Positions 21,880 through 30,804 of a stretch of DNA of 64,000 nucleotides are shown piece after piece. The stretch covers positions 310,001 to 374,000 of the forward strand of contig CADAOY010000001.1 of NCBI GenBank assembly GCA_902789665.1, read 5' to 3'. The translations under genes and the position numbers were made by a program. How positions within the stretch are numbered: position 1 is the stretch's first letter; each line of letters opens with the position of its first letter. The notes beneath the pieces were generated by a model that was not told the DNA's origin, made no database searches, and worked only from the letters and a program-made list of their open reading frames with translations. This DNA comes from an uncultured Lachnospiraceae bacterium. Lineage in GTDB: Bacteria; Bacillota; Clostridia; Lachnospirales; Lachnospiraceae.

Positions 21880-22131
21880 ATGAGCGAACCGATTATTACA
21901 TTAGACTTACACAATATGACTACGGATGAGGCAAGGCATATGATAAATAAGACCTTGCAAAGTGCGGATTCTTCCACCTACAGAATCAGGCTGATTCATG
22001 GGTATAACAGGGGGGATGCGCTTTTTCGCATGATTAAGGATGAGTACGAGTATTTTGGCCATAAGAAGGTTAAGAGACTGGACCGAGGAGCTAATCCGGG
22101 ACAGACTGACCTGGTTTTAAGGGAATATTAG
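21880..22131 (+). CDS. Small Smr-domain protein
   Basis: The 83-aa protein is a stand-alone Smr (MutS2 C-terminal-like) domain: LDLHNMTTDEA corresponds to the LDLHGxxxxEA motif (Gly replaced by Asn), and IRLIHGYNRGDAL to the HGxG motif. Family members are nucleases acting on nucleic acids, some in ribosome rescue. The gene diverges from malic enzyme with overlapping -35 boxes. The call is good; activity is unproven given the changed motif residue. Confidence 0.8.
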   Translation: MSEPIITLDLHNMTTDEARHMINKTLQSADSSTYRIRLIHGYNRGDALFRMIKDEYEYFGHKKVKRLDRGANPGQTDLVLREY

Positions 22132-22133
22132 TG

Positions 22134-22163
22134 TTACTCTTTTGTTGCGCATTCTGATATAAA
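22134..22163 (+). promoter_or_regulatory. Putative promoter of the calpain-like gene
   Basis: TTACTC (22134-22139), an 18-bp spacer beginning TTTTGTTG, then TATAAA (22158-22163). The layout matches 2545-2574. Confidence 0.5.
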
Positions 22164-22199
22164 ATGGTGAAGTATTGAAAAAAATACCAGGAGGCATAT

Positions 22200-24617
22200 A
22201 TGGATAATATAAATAATGTTGAACCTAAAGAAAAGAAAAAGAAAGATGAAGAAAAATTAAAAGATGATTTATATATGGCCGCAATCAAAATTGCTGCAGA
22301 AAATCGTACCAAAGAGCAGCAGGATATTGTGGATTTTTATGACCGAATCGTTGCCGAAAAAGATAGTATTGAGAAAACTAACAGAAATAACGCTGTTAAT
22401 CTTGATAATCATGCAAGGCAGTATTCAGGATATCATGATTATGATGGTAATGCCTTCGTTGGTAAGCAAAATATCAAGGATTTGGCTGAGCAGTACAGGG
22501 TTTTCTTTGAAGGGGATACCCAGCTTAGAACATTTATTGATGCGATTTTGCATTATACCGAGATAGATACCCATTCTACAAGTGGATATGATGAGGAAGT
22601 GGAATTCATTAAGACTCTGCCTCTTTTACTCGAAGAGACTGAGAAATATATCTATAATCTTCAGCAGCAGCATATTGATAAACTTAATAGAATGACAAAA
22701 GAAGAATTTGAAGCCATGCCTAAGGCTAAGCAGGATGCTTATAACAAAAAGATGATTAAAGAAGAAGAAACCCTGGATAACTGTTTAAGGGCTGTGGCTA
22801 ATATCGGACATTATCTTGAGACCATGCTTGATGGAAAACTTGATGAAAAAGCATACAAGAATGTTATGGAAGAATTTAAAGGACAGGTCGAAGAAGCAGA
22901 TAAGAAAGATTATTCCTTTAATGACTTAAGAGACGAAAACGGTAAATTTTTTTATTACATTAATGCCTCAGGAATTGAACCAAACAAAGAGATGGATTCA
23001 GAGGGTATGGGTGCTTTGGAATCTACCATGGTTTTCATGGGAAAGAATACAACTGTTAATGTAGACAGGTCAGATGTGCCGCTCTTCCCGCATGAACCAA
23101 GATATACAGATGTTACTCAGGCTTACTCAGGTGAGTGTTATCTGTATTCAGCATTAGGAGAACTTGCCAGATTATATCCATGGAAGATTAAAAACATGAT
23201 TAAGGATAATGGCGATGGAACATGTACGGTTCGTTTTTATGCCAGGGGAGCCGGTATGAATGGAATGGAATACACTCCTGTATATGTCAGGGTAAGTAAG
23301 AGCGTTCCAAAACTTGGACTCGGGGCTTTTGACAGACTTGGTAAGGACTGTATGTGGGTAAATATGATTGAGAAGGCATATGCTTTATCAGGATTACATT
23401 ATAACAGTGATAAAGGCTATGTACTCCCTGTTAATTTCTCCAGAGAAGATGAAAAAAGGAAACCTTCCATTGCAGGTATAGAAGGTGGATACAGCGCTAA
23501 TTTCATGGAGACTATCCTTGGAGAGGAAGGTAAGTCAAAAGTTATTCCTCATCCGGACGGAAATGGTGATTTCGAAATCGCGCAGTATATTGAACAGATT
23601 AATAACTACGTAGACAAGGGAGTTCCAATGTTTGCAGGCAGTCGTTCAAAGAAGCAGGATGTAAACTTTGTATTCCATCATCATGCTTATGCAATTATCG
23701 GAACAGTTAAAACAGAGAATCCGACCAAGTATTTCCTTCGAATCAAGAATCCTCATACCAAAAACGTTAAAATAGCCAATGGTATGGAGTATACACAGGA
23801 TAAAAACGGAGATTTTAAGGGTAAGTGGGTTAATCTTAAGGACGGTATTTTTGACATGGAATTAAGTGAGTTTTTACATGACTTTGAGCCTATTAACTGT
23901 TGTGGAGATGGTTATTTAAGTAAACAGGATCATAGAAAAACCGAAGACTATGAAGTTACCTCCGATTATATGGCAAAAGAATATGAAAAGAAGTGGGTAA
24001 CAGCGTCCAAACTTTCAGATATCATGAAAGTAAGTAATGATTTATATGATGCCATGGTTGCAACCAATTTCACGTTCTCAAATGATTCAAAGCAGTACAC
24101 TGAACTTCTTGAGGGACTTAAGGATTTCCGTATGAATGTTGCCTTATCAAGAGGCAAAAAGATGGATGCGTTAAAGGAATATACAAAGACATTAAATGAA
24201 CTGGTTAAGGCTTATGAGGATCACGTAGCTGAGAATCCAAAACCAAGCACCAGACAGAAAAACAGATTATCAGTCTGCGAATCTGTCAAAATCCTTACCG
24301 ACTGTATTGACAATGCGAAGAGCCCTGAGGCTGAAATAGGTAAGAAGTATGCTGAAAAACTGATGAATCAGTCATTAAAAAATGCAGGATTTGGCAAGCA
24401 TTATTTAAAAGAGTATTCAGGCAAATTATATAATAACAGGGCATTTAAAGACCTGGTTAATAAGAATAATGTGCATACTTTATTAAATGCTGACAAGAAG
24501 ATGATGAATGAGCATCTTAAAGTCATTGAGAAACAGCTTGTTGGAAGAGGAATTGATAACAAGGGTGTTAATATGACGAATATGAATCCTAAACAGAATC
24601 TTACAAAGAAACTGTAA
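22200..24617 (+). CDS. Calpain-family (peptidase C2-like) cysteine protease, 805 aa
   Basis: The central domain (about 290-580) has the calpain catalytic set: the oxyanion Gln307 and Cys313 in TQAYSGECYLYSALGEL, His495 in HHHAYAIIGT and Asn517 in FLRIKNPH. The helix CMWVNMIEKAYAL (384-396) matches the calpain 'lW..llEKAYA' motif. The 290-residue N-terminal and 220-residue C-terminal regions are helical, hydrophilic and unrecognised. The N-terminus is Lys/Glu rich with no signal peptide, so the protein is cytoplasmic or exported by a signal-less route. No Ca2+-binding EF-hand is obvious. The ATG follows CAGGAGG. It shares promoter layout and general style with the gene at 2630. Confidence 0.82.
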   Translation: MDNINNVEPKEKKKKDEEKLKDDLYMAAIKIAAENRTKEQQDIVDFYDRIVAEKDSIEKTNRNNAVNLDNHARQYSGYHDYDGNAFVGKQNIKDLAEQYRVFFEGDTQLRTFIDAILHYTEIDTHSTSGYDEEVEFIKTLPLLLEETEKYIYNLQQQHIDKLNRMTKEEFEAMPKAKQDAYNKKMIKEEETLDNCLRAVANIGHYLETMLDGKLDEKAYKNVMEEFKGQVEEADKKDYSFNDLRDENGKFFYYINASGIEPNKEMDSEGMGALESTMVFMGKNTTVNVDRSDVPLFPHEPRYTDVTQAYSGECYLYSALGELARLYPWKIKNMIKDNGDGTCTVRFYARGAGMNGMEYTPVYVRVSKSVPKLGLGAFDRLGKDCMWVNMIEKAYALSGLHYNSDKGYVLPVNFSREDEKRKPSIAGIEGGYSANFMETILGEEGKSKVIPHPDGNGDFEIAQYIEQINNYVDKGVPMFAGSRSKKQDVNFVFHHHAYAIIGTVKTENPTKYFLRIKNPHTKNVKIANGMEYTQDKNGDFKGKWVNLKDGIFDMELSEFLHDFEPINCCGDGYLSKQDHRKTEDYEVTSDYMAKEYEKKWVTASKLSDIMKVSNDLYDAMVATNFTFSNDSKQYTELLEGLKDFRMNVALSRGKKMDALKEYTKTLNELVKAYEDHVAENPKPSTRQKNRLSVCESVKILTDCIDNAKSPEAEIGKKYAEKLMNQSLKNAGFGKHYLKEYSGKLYNNRAFKDLVNKNNVHTLLNADKKMMNEHLKVIEKQLVGRGIDNKGVNMTNMNPKQNLTKKL

Positions 24618-24641
24618 AATGGCGCAGAAAATCAAATAATA

Positions 24642-24670
24642 TTGAATAAGCCTTACCAAAATGTTATAAT
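24642..24670 (+). promoter_or_regulatory. Flotillin promoter nested in the upstream terminator
   Basis: TTGAAT (24642-24647), 17 bp, then a perfect TATAAT (24665-24670) preceded by TGT (extended -10). The -10 lies in the loop of the terminator hairpin of the preceding gene. Confidence 0.7.
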
Positions 24671-24690
24671 GGGTAAGGCTTTTTATTTTA
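24648..24690 (+). terminator. Terminator after the calpain-like gene, overlapping a promoter
   Basis: AAGCCTTACC (24648-24657) pairs perfectly with GGTAAGGCTT (24672-24681), followed by TTTATTTTA. The 14-nt loop holds the -10 box of the flotillin gene. Confidence 0.8.
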
Positions 24691-24710
24691 TGTTAAAAGG
24701 AGGAACAAAC

Positions 24711-26258
24711 ATGAATCCATTCCCAATTATTGGTGCAATTGTGGTCATTATAGTTGTTATTATTGCTTTAATTGCAATACTCTTCATGCTCGGTTATGTT
24801 AAAGCTCCGCCTGATATGGCATTTATCATTTCCGGTTATAAGAAGAAAGCGCGTTTTGCCATAGGTAAGGCGACTATCAGAATTCCATTCTTTGAAAGAC
24901 TGGATAAACTTAATTTAAGACTTATTCCGATTGATGTTAAAACATCCAATGCGGTTCCAACAGCTGATTACATCAACATCAATGTTGATGCAACTGTAAA
25001 TATCAAGATCAGTTCTGATCCGGAAAAATTACATTTAGCTGCAGAGAACTTCCTTAACAAACCAACTGAATATATTGCTTCAGTTGCAAGAGAAGTTCTT
25101 GAAGGTAATGTTCGTGAAATCGTAGGTAAGATGAAACTTGAGGAAATGGTTTCAGACCGTCAGAAGTTCGCTAATCTCGTTAAAGAGAATGCAGAGCCTG
25201 ACCTTGCAGCAATGGGTCTTGATATTATTTCATTCAACGTTCAGAATTTCGTAGATGGAAACGAAGTTATTGAGAACCTCGGTATTGATAATATCGTTAA
25301 GATTAAGAAGGCAGCAGCTATTGCAAGAGCTGAGTCTGAAAGAGATATCAAAGTTGCTCAGGCAGCAGCTGATAAAGAATCCAATGATGCAGCTGTAGCA
25401 GCTCAGACAGAAATTGCCAAGAAACAGAATGAACTGGCAATTAAGAAATCTGAACTTTTACAGGAATCAGATACAAAGAGAGCTATGGCAGATGCTGCTT
25501 ACGAAATCCAGAAGGAAGAGCAGCGTAAAACAATCGAAATTACAACAGCCAATGCTAACATCGCGCGTCAGGAACGTGAGATTGAACTTAAGCAGAAAGA
25601 AGTATCTGTTAAAGAGCAGGCTTTGGAAGCTGAGATTAAGAAGCAGGCTGAAGCTGATAAGTATGCAGCACAGCAGAAAGCTGATGCAGCTCTTTACCAG
25701 AGACAGAAAGAAGCTGAAGCAAGAAAGTTCGAAGTTGAGAGACAGGCTGAGGCTAAGAAGGCTGAAGCTGAAGCTGCAAGATATGCAAGAGAGCAGGAAG
25801 CTGAAGGTATCCGTGCAGTGGGTGAAGCTGAAGCTGCAGCCATTGCTGCCAAGGGTCGTGCCGAAGCTGAAGCAATGGAGAAGAAGGCAGAGGCTTATGC
25901 TAAGTATAACAAGGCTGCCGTTGCCGAGATGATGATTAAGGTTCTTCCTGATGTTGCAGCCAAGGTTGCTGAGCCACTTGACCGTATCGATAAGATTACC
26001 ATTATTGGTGGCGGCGAAGGCGGTTCTAATGGTGTAGATCAGGTAGCAGGTAATGTTCCTGTTGTTATGGCCAAGGTTTTTGAAAGTATGAGAGAGGCTA
26101 CAGGTATTGATCTTGCAAGCATTATCAATGCTGAATCTTATGAAGCCAAGGTTAACAAGAATGTTACACTTACAGGACTTGATGATGTTAATGTTGTTGT
26201 TAAGTCACCTGAAGATAAGAAAGTTAATACTGTTTCTTCATCAGAAGTTACGGAATAG
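24711..26258 (+). CDS. Flotillin-like SPFH/band-7 membrane scaffold
   Basis: The ATG at 24711 follows AAAGGAGGAAC; the in-frame start at 24642 lies inside the promoter and is rejected. At 515 aa it has an N-terminal membrane helix (about 6-32), an SPFH domain (about 40-190, including NVDATVNIKIS and ASVAREVLEGNVREIVG), then a long Ala/Glu/Lys coiled coil with repeated EAEA segments (about 200-425) and a flexible tail. This is the FloT/YuaG layout that organises membrane microdomains. No NfeD partner is adjacent. Confidence 0.93.
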   Translation: MNPFPIIGAIVVIIVVIIALIAILFMLGYVKAPPDMAFIISGYKKKARFAIGKATIRIPFFERLDKLNLRLIPIDVKTSNAVPTADYININVDATVNIKISSDPEKLHLAAENFLNKPTEYIASVAREVLEGNVREIVGKMKLEEMVSDRQKFANLVKENAEPDLAAMGLDIISFNVQNFVDGNEVIENLGIDNIVKIKKAAAIARAESERDIKVAQAAADKESNDAAVAAQTEIAKKQNELAIKKSELLQESDTKRAMADAAYEIQKEEQRKTIEITTANANIARQEREIELKQKEVSVKEQALEAEIKKQAEADKYAAQQKADAALYQRQKEAEARKFEVERQAEAKKAEAEAARYAREQEAEGIRAVGEAEAAAIAAKGRAEAEAMEKKAEAYAKYNKAAVAEMMIKVLPDVAAKVAEPLDRIDKITIIGGGEGGSNGVDQVAGNVPVVMAKVFESMREATGIDLASIINAESYEAKVNKNVTLTGLDDVNVVVKSPEDKKVNTVSSSEVTE

Positions 26259-26280
26259 GATTTATGATATTTTAAATATT

Positions 26281-26310
26281 AAAGGCAAGTCGTTAAGGCT
26301 TGCCTTTTTA
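26281..26310 (+). terminator. Rho-independent terminator after flotillin
   Basis: AAAGGCAAG (26281-26289) and its complement (26299-26307) form a 9-bp stem running into T residues. Confidence 0.85.
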
Positions 26311-26313
26311 TTA

Positions 26314-26358
26314 TGTTTTAATGGTTTATTTCGTTGTATTTTAGCCTGTTTTAATGGT
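26314..26358 (+). repeat. Pair of 12-bp direct repeats TGTTTTAATGGT
   Basis: Copies at 26314-26325 and 26347-26358 have a 33-bp period, about three helical turns. The second copy abuts the -10 of the STAS gene. This suggests a possible activator or repressor site pair. Confidence 0.55.
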
Positions 26359-26363
26359 ATAAT
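26334..26363 (+). promoter_or_regulatory. Promoter of the STAS/radical-SAM/ABC/PP2C locus
   Basis: TTGTAT (26334-26339), 18 bp, then TATAAT (26358-26363) with TGG upstream (extended -10). Confidence 0.6.
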
Positions 26364-26420
26364 TATAAAGGTTTTTTTGTTATAGGTGTTTCTATTTCAG
26401 ATGAGAAGGAGAATGGTATT

Positions 26421-26723
26421 ATGGAAGTTAATATGAATGTACAGGATGATGTTTTATATGTTGAGATTATGGGGAATCTTAATAACAAGACTGCACCTGA
26501 GTTAGAAACTATGCTTGAAGAAAAAAGAGATAGTGTTAATGCCATTGTTTTTGATGCTTCAAAACTTGAGTATATTTCATCTGCAGGACTTCGTGTAATT
26601 ATGGCGACTGAAATCTATATGAACAAGAGTGGAAAGCGCCAGACCAAGTTTATTAATGCTAATAATGACATTATGGAAATACTTGAAATGTGCGGATTCA
26701 ATAATGTTGTTGAAGTTGAGTAA
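26421..26723 (+). CDS. STAS-domain anti-sigma factor antagonist-like protein
   Basis: This 100-aa single STAS domain has the phosphorylatable serine context YISSAGLRVIM found in SpoIIAA/RsbV proteins. In that family the unphosphorylated form sequesters an anti-sigma kinase. The gene opens a locus that ends in a PP2C phosphatase (32704), which could dephosphorylate it. No partner kinase or sigma factor gene is seen. The start follows GAGAAGGAG. Confidence 0.9.
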   Translation: MEVNMNVQDDVLYVEIMGNLNNKTAPELETMLEEKRDSVNAIVFDASKLEYISSAGLRVIMATEIYMNKSGKRQTKFINANNDIMEILEMCGFNNVVEVE

Positions 26724-26774
26724 GTATGTGGGAGATGAAAGATTAGAGGGATAATCTTGGAATAAAGTTATAGT

Positions 26775-28172
26775 ATGTATTATCGTATACAGGATTATAT
26801 TGGTCTTAGAAAATGGAAATATGTGGACCGCTCAATATACATAAAAAATGTTACTGATGCCAAGCCAGTGTCCAAAGAGCAGTTTGAAAAACTTCTTCTT
26901 TGTGATTCGGAACATGATTTAGTTAAAGATGAAGTCATAGACTCTTTATTGGAACTTCATTACATTGAAGAGTGTGAAAAGGGTAATAAACCTTCTGAGT
27001 GGTCAACATTAAAGGAATATGATAATTATTATTTTCCGAAGATGAATCTCATGATTACAGGTAAGTGTAATCTTAACTGCATTCACTGTTTTAATGCGAA
27101 AGATAATGACCGCCTGAATAGCGAATTAAGTTTTGATGAGATTATTGATATCCTGGATCAGGCAAGAGATACGGGAGTCAATGGTTTTACAATTACCGGT
27201 GGAGAGCCTACTGTTCATAAGCATTTTATGGACATAATAAGAGCTATCTACGACAGGGATATGTTCGTTTTCGAACTTAATACAAATGGCATTTTATTAA
27301 CTCAGAAAATGCTGGATGAGTTCAAGGAAATCGGATGTCATCCTCTTATCAAAATATCTTATGATGGTGTTGGCTATCATAACTGGATGAGGCAGAATGA
27401 CAAGGCAGAAGAGAAAACACTACAGGCCATCGAACTTTGTATTAAGAATGGTTTTCGTGTTAAAGCCCAGGTTCAGGTTAATCTTAAAAACCTTGATGTC
27501 ATGATGGATACCGCAAGGCTTCTGAATGATATGGGCGTTAATGAGATGAGAATCATTAGAACAACAGAGGTGCCAAGGTGGGAACAGAATTCTCCTAATT
27601 CCACAATTCCTCTTGAGATGTATTATGAGACCATGCTGGACTTTGCCCGTGAGTACATTAAGTCCGACATGAAGATGGTAATAAATGTCTGGCAGTTTTA
27701 TTTTCTCTATCCTAGTAGTAAGTCTTATTCTTTGCAACCCATTGCATCAAACAGGAATAATTTCAATATAAGAACTCCAATCTGCCCGGGCAACAGAGGC
27801 ATGATTGCAATAACAAGTGGTGGAGAAGTTGTGCCATGTATGCAGATGTCTGGATTCTTCCTGGAGAGAGGAATCAGTCTTGCCAATGTTAAGACAAGAC
27901 CGCTTAAAGATATAATTACAAAAAGTGAATACTTAAATGTTGCCATGGCAACATTACTTCAGCAGGTTATCAGTAATGATAAGTGTGGTAACTGTAAATA
28001 TTATATGGCATGTGCGGGTGGCTGTCCGGCTCTTGGAAGATTATACAGTCCCAAGCAGGATGATTTCTTCCATCAGGATGTTACCAAGTGTGTTTTCTTT
28101 GAAAATGGCTGGTATGACAGGGTAGTTAAAGCACTTGATGGCTGGACGCTTCAGAATCCGCTGGATATATAG
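26775..28172 (+). CDS. Radical SAM/SPASM enzyme, probable peptide maturase
   Basis: This 465-aa enzyme has the CxxxCxxC 4Fe-4S motif at C98, C102 and C105 (GKCNLNCIHCFN), the SAM-binding TITGGEPTVH and a C-terminal SPASM region with extra cluster cysteines (ICPGNRG, EVVPCMQ, KCGNCKYYMACAGGCP, KCVFF). The first 85 residues (PVSKEQFEKLLLCDSEHD...) look like a small winged helix, as in other maturases. SPASM enzymes typically modify ribosomally made peptides. Neighbouring C39-peptidase and ABC genes support a RiPP role, though no precursor gene is adjacent. The ribosome site is weak. Confidence 0.88.
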   Translation: MYYRIQDYIGLRKWKYVDRSIYIKNVTDAKPVSKEQFEKLLLCDSEHDLVKDEVIDSLLELHYIEECEKGNKPSEWSTLKEYDNYYFPKMNLMITGKCNLNCIHCFNAKDNDRLNSELSFDEIIDILDQARDTGVNGFTITGGEPTVHKHFMDIIRAIYDRDMFVFELNTNGILLTQKMLDEFKEIGCHPLIKISYDGVGYHNWMRQNDKAEEKTLQAIELCIKNGFRVKAQVQVNLKNLDVMMDTARLLNDMGVNEMRIIRTTEVPRWEQNSPNSTIPLEMYYETMLDFAREYIKSDMKMVINVWQFYFLYPSSKSYSLQPIASNRNNFNIRTPICPGNRGMIAITSGGEVVPCMQMSGFFLERGISLANVKTRPLKDIITKSEYLNVAMATLLQQVISNDKCGNCKYYMACAGGCPALGRLYSPKQDDFFHQDVTKCVFFENGWYDRVVKALDGWTLQNPLDI

Positions 28173-28219
28173 TGGAATGTAAAACCGGCAGTTATAATAT
28201 GTGATATGGTGTGAGATAA

Positions 28220-28621
28220 ATGTCAAAAAAAGATAAAAAAGTAAATAAGAATATTTCAGGTCCGGAAGAACTCGATAAGATCCTTAAAAGAACAAATCCT
28301 GTTGTATGGATAGTTCTTGGGGTTCATATCCTGCTTCTTCTGAACTTCTTTTTATGGGCAATACTTGCAACCATAGAACAGAAAGTGGAAATGACTGCTG
28401 TTGTGTCAGACAGAAGTGTTGCCATTTATTCAGAAGAAGAGAGCGTGAAATCAATAGCAGCCGGTCAGAAAGTATATATTGAAGATGAGGCCGGAACCGT
28501 GCTTTCAGTGGAAGATGACGGAACAATTCTTATATCCGATATGCCACTTAAAGATGGCGCATATAAGTGCAAGATAGTCATAAGAGAAATAAAACCGGTA
28601 GAGTTTTTAATGAATAAATAA
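28220..28621 (+). CDS. Miniature HlyD-like adaptor, single TM
   Basis: This 133-aa protein has a charged N-terminus, one membrane helix (about 33-52, VVWIVLGVHILLLLNFFLWA) and a short extracytoplasmic domain. That domain (SIAAGQKVYIEDEAGTVLSV..., YKCKIVIREIKPVEFLM) resembles only the last beta-barrel part of HlyD/NHLM-type secretion proteins, without lipoyl halves or coiled-coil hairpin. Its position before two exporter-type ABC genes suggests a reduced membrane-fusion protein. It ends two bases before the next start, so the genes are coupled. Confidence 0.7.
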   Translation: MSKKDKKVNKNISGPEELDKILKRTNPVVWIVLGVHILLLLNFFLWAILATIEQKVEMTAVVSDRSVAIYSEEESVKSIAAGQKVYIEDEAGTVLSVEDDGTILISDMPLKDGAYKCKIVIREIKPVEFLMNK

Positions 28622-28623
28622 TT

Positions 28624-30792
28624 ATGAGTGAGATTAAGAAACCAAAAACAAAAGGTGCAGCAAAAGTACCCATAGTTATGCAGCTAGAGGCCTTAGAGTG
28701 CGGTGCGGCTTCCCTTACCATGATTATGGCATACTACGGCAGATGGGTTCCTTTGGAACAGGTGAGAAGCGACTGTGGTGTGTCCCGTAACGGAAGTAAT
28801 GCCAAGAATATTCTTCGCGCTGCCAGAAAATATGGCTTCGAAGGCAAAGGCTATGCTTATACAACTGAGAAATTAAGAGAAAAAGGTCAGTTCCCGGCTA
28901 TTATTCACTGGGGAATGGCTCATTTTGTTGTGCTTTGCGGTTTCAAAGGAAATAAAGCCATTATCAATGATCCGGCCAAAGGTCTGGTAAAAGTTGATCT
29001 TAAAACATTTGATAAGATGTTTACAGGTATTTATCTTCAGCTTACTCCGGGCGAGGATTTTGAAACAGGTGGTAAGAGAAAGTCAATGCTTGAATTTGCC
29101 AAGAAGAGACTTAAGGGCGCTGTGTCACTCATTGTTTTCTTTGTAATGACAACCGTCATTTTAAATCTGATTGGCATTGTTACACCTGTAATGCAGCAGG
29201 TTTTCGTTGATTATATTCTGGGTGGAAACAATCCTTCGTGGTTGCTGCCATTCGTTCTTTTGTTCGCAACCTTCGGACTGATGCAGTGTATTATAACACT
29301 TGTAGAGACAATATACGGATATAAGATCAGAGGTAAGCTCGACTTAATCGGTTCCACCAATTATATGTGGCGTGTTCTCAGACTTCCAATCAATTTCTTT
29401 TCACAAAGAATGGTTGGTGATCTTCAGGGCAGACAGTCAGAGAATGCTTCCATTGCTGAAACTCTGGTGAATGTTTTTGCACCGCTTGCGCTTAATTCCG
29501 TAATGATTGTTTTCTATCTGGTTGTAATGCTCAGAAAGAGTCTGATTCTTACTGCAATCGGAATTATCAATATTGTTATTAATATCTTTTTATCGCAGGT
29601 TATATCCAATGTGAGAATAAATATATCCCGTGTCAAAAGCCGTGATATGGCAAAGTTAGGTGCCATGACATCCAAGGCTATTGAAATGATTGAGACCATT
29701 AAGTCAAATGGTGCAGAGAAAAGTTATTTCGATACCTGGGCTGAAGTACAGGAGGATGTAAATAAACAAAACATTAAGATGGCAAAACTTAATGCGTCAC
29801 TTGGTCTTATTCCTGCGATTATCTCATCTCTTGCCAATTATGGAATCCTTATTCTGGGTGTTTACTATACCATGCAGGGTGAGTTCTCAGTCGGTTCAAT
29901 TCTGGCTTTCCAGGCATTTCTTTCAGCCTTTATGGGACCTGCCATGACAGTTATATCAAGTGGACAGACCATAATGGAAATGAGAACCAGTATGGAAAGA
30001 GTGGAAGATGTTCTTGAATATCCTTTAGATGAGAATGTTATAAGACATGTGCAGATGGATAAGATTCAGAAAGTTAAAGGTAATATTCAGATAAAGAATC
30101 TTACATTTGGTTATTCTTCACTTGATGAACCTGTACTTAAGGATTTCAGCATCAATATTGAAGAAGGTCAGAAAATCGCCATCGTTGGTCCTACAGGAAG
30201 CGGTAAGTCCACAATATCCAAACTGCTTTCAGGTCTGTATTCTCCGTGGTCCGGTGAAATGTTATTCGATGGTAAGAGAATAGATGAGATAGATCATGAA
30301 GTCTTCGTAGGCTCCATAGCGGTTGTTGATCAGGACATTACTCTTTTTGAAGATACCATAGCAAATAATATTAAGATGTGGGACAATTCCATCGTTGATT
30401 TTGAAGTTAAGATGGCATGTAAGGATGCTCAGATACATGACCTTATAATGTCAAGAGAGGGCGGATATGATGCTCTGGTACTTGAAGGTGGTAAGAACTT
30501 CTCAGGTGGTGAGAAGCAGAGAATGGAGATTGCACGTGCCCTGGCTCAGGATCCAAGTATAATTATTCTTGATGAAGCCACAAGTGCACTTGATGCAAAG
30601 ACAGAATATGAAGCTGTTAATGCCATCAAAAAAAGAGGCATAACAACTATCGTTATTGCTCACAGACTATCAACCATCAGGGACAGCGATTTAATTGTTG
30701 TTCTTGATAAGGGTAAAATTGTGGAGCAGGGTACACACAGTGAACTTATGAAACTTGAAGGTTTCTACTATAAGCTTGTAAGCAGTGAATAA
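28624..30792 (+). CDS. C39 peptidase-containing ABC transporter (NHLM/PCAT type)
   Basis: This 722-aa one-piece exporter cleaves a double-glycine-type leader while secreting the peptide. The N-terminal C39 peptidase is intact: Q20 and C26 in QLEALECGAASL, H100 in WGMAHFVVL and D116 in INDP. Six membrane helices follow (about 165-430). The ATPase has GPTGSGKST, FSGGEKQRMEIARAL, IIILDEATSALD and a switch His in IVIAHRLS. The protease implies an exported peptide substrate with a GG-type leader. No strong ribosome site is present; translation is probably coupled to the preceding gene. Confidence 0.93.
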   Translation: MSEIKKPKTKGAAKVPIVMQLEALECGAASLTMIMAYYGRWVPLEQVRSDCGVSRNGSNAKNILRAARKYGFEGKGYAYTTEKLREKGQFPAIIHWGMAHFVVLCGFKGNKAIINDPAKGLVKVDLKTFDKMFTGIYLQLTPGEDFETGGKRKSMLEFAKKRLKGAVSLIVFFVMTTVILNLIGIVTPVMQQVFVDYILGGNNPSWLLPFVLLFATFGLMQCIITLVETIYGYKIRGKLDLIGSTNYMWRVLRLPINFFSQRMVGDLQGRQSENASIAETLVNVFAPLALNSVMIVFYLVVMLRKSLILTAIGIINIVINIFLSQVISNVRINISRVKSRDMAKLGAMTSKAIEMIETIKSNGAEKSYFDTWAEVQEDVNKQNIKMAKLNASLGLIPAIISSLANYGILILGVYYTMQGEFSVGSILAFQAFLSAFMGPAMTVISSGQTIMEMRTSMERVEDVLEYPLDENVIRHVQMDKIQKVKGNIQIKNLTFGYSSLDEPVLKDFSINIEEGQKIAIVGPTGSGKSTISKLLSGLYSPWSGEMLFDGKRIDEIDHEVFVGSIAVVDQDITLFEDTIANNIKMWDNSIVDFEVKMACKDAQIHDLIMSREGGYDALVLEGGKNFSGGEKQRMEIARALAQDPSIIILDEATSALDAKTEYEAVNAIKKRGITTIVIAHRLSTIRDSDLIVVLDKGKIVEQGTHSELMKLEGFYYKLVSSE

Positions 30793-30804
30793 AGGAAGTA
30801 ACAA

